5,923 nt of DNA from the NCBI GenBank assembly GCA_029858465.1, contig JAOUEZ010000086.1:1-5923 (forward strand). Reading direction: 5' to 3'. The number at the start of each line of letters is the position of its first letter. Positions within the stretch are counted from its first letter, which is position 1. The notes below the pieces were generated by a model. It had not been told where the DNA came from and did no database searches. It saw only the letters and a list, made by a program, of their open reading frames with translations. Positions 5,522 to 5,923 of the stretch are shown here, piece by piece. The translations under genes were made by a program, and so were the position numbers. The DNA comes from Thermoplasmata archaeon. GTDB taxonomy: Archaea > Thermoplasmatota > Thermoplasmata > UBA10834 > DTMW01.

Positions 5522-5923
5522 TTAGTACTCCTCGTCCATGCCGCCCATGCCGCCCATTCCGCCAGGTCCGCCGGGCATGCCAGGACCGCCTTTTCCACCG
5601 GGAGCTCCGCCGCCCTTCGATGCGATGACGTCATCAATCCTCAGGATCATGACAGCCGCCTCTGTGGCCGAATTGATGGCCTGCTTGCCGACCCTGATAG
5701 GCTCGAGGACTTTCTCCTTCTCCATGTCGACAATCTTGCCCGTGAACACGTTGATTCCGGCGCGCTTCTTGCCGTCCTTGTGAGCCTTCCTCAACTCGAT
5801 GAGCACATCAATCGGGTCCAGTCCAGCATTCTCCGCAAGGGTCACCGGGACGATCTCCATCGCATCCGCGAAGGAATCAATCGCAATCTGCTCCCTGCCG
5901 CCCACTGAGGCCGAATACTCCCT
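5522..5923 (-). CDS. ths: Thermosome subunit (group II chaperonin), C-terminal part
   Basis: ATP-dependent double-ring chaperonin with a built-in lid, found in the archaeal cytosol. Only the last 133 codons are present; the frame is open to the window edge and full subunits are about 540-550 aa, so this is most of the C-terminal equatorial segment. Visible family motifs are GGREQIAIDSFADAMEIVP, the segment LAENAGLDPIDVLIELRKAH, and GINVFTGKIVDM, part of the nucleotide pocket. EPIRVGKQAINSATEAAVM and ILRIDDVIASK follow. The tail is a flexible Gly/Met/Pro run with GGMGGMGGM, which normally hangs into the folding chamber, and ends in DEEY. The GTG at 5903-5905 is an internal Val, not a start. 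The gene lies 103 bp upstream of grpE on the same strand; no clear U-tract terminator follows it, so read-through into grpE is possible. Alpha or beta subunit type cannot be told from this part. Confidence 0.96.
   Translation of the reverse strand, partial: REYSASVGGREQIAIDSFADAMEIVPVTLAENAGLDPIDVLIELRKAHKDGKKRAGINVFTGKIVDMEKEKVLEPIRVGKQAINSATEAAVMILRIDDVIASKGGGAPGGKGGPGMPGGPGGMGGMGGMDEEY

Noticed and set aside
5537..5590. Short tandem repeat near the thermosome 3' end
   Set aside because: The repeated CCGCCCATG-like units simply encode the GGM tail normal for group II chaperonins and are not an independent repeat or CRISPR-like element.
5440..5637. 65-codon minus-strand frame spanning the thermosome tail and the gap before grpE
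   Set aside because: It mostly overlaps the thermosome GGM-coding stretch in another frame and yields an Ala/Trp-rich string. No domain or conserved feature supports it.

Overview
The window looks like a piece of an archaeal, most likely euryarchaeal, chromosome. It holds the C-terminal end of a group II chaperonin (thermosome) with a GGM-rich tail, an archease, and an archaeal-style endonuclease III, next to a bacterial-type Hsp70 system (GrpE, DnaK, DnaJ). Only some archaea carry that system, and they are generally thought to have acquired it from bacteria. The DnaK lacks the N-terminal insertion found in Gram-negative DnaK and has a GTSNS phosphate loop that, from memory, resembles Thermoplasma DnaK. 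A Thermoplasmata-related lineage is therefore my best guess, but this is inference; no rRNA or other lineage marker is present.

Layout. On the + strand at the left edge lie the last 145 codons of an endonuclease III-like DNA glycosylase/AP lyase, then a complete archease gene whose ATG overlaps the glycosylase stop (ATGA). Everything else is on the - strand and reads right to left: thermosome subunit (only its last 133 codons are in the window), a 103-bp intergenic region, grpE, dnaK, dnaJ, and a 262-aa protein with a RuvC/YqgF-like RNase H fold core. The archease and this last gene converge and overlap by 28 bp.

How the genes work together. GrpE, DnaK and DnaJ form one complete Hsp70 cycle: J-protein delivery and ATPase stimulation, Hsp70 clamp, nucleotide exchange. 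The gaps grpE-dnaK (32 bp) and dnaK-dnaJ (70 bp) suggest one transcript. The thermosome just upstream puts two folding machines side by side. The RNase H-fold gene starts 58 bp after dnaJ on the same strand and could be a distal member of the transcript.

Regulation. The thermosome-grpE gap is the only good candidate for a promoter region. It contains a modest BRE/TATA-like element, a 9-bp inverted repeat whose halves flank that element, and a small hairpin that exactly fills the 15 nt between the grpE Shine-Dalgarno sequence and its ATG. These three, together with the uncharacterised RNase H-fold protein, are the parts most worth a second look. The coding content is otherwise ordinary housekeeping, and I see no mobile element, CRISPR array, tRNA or rRNA.
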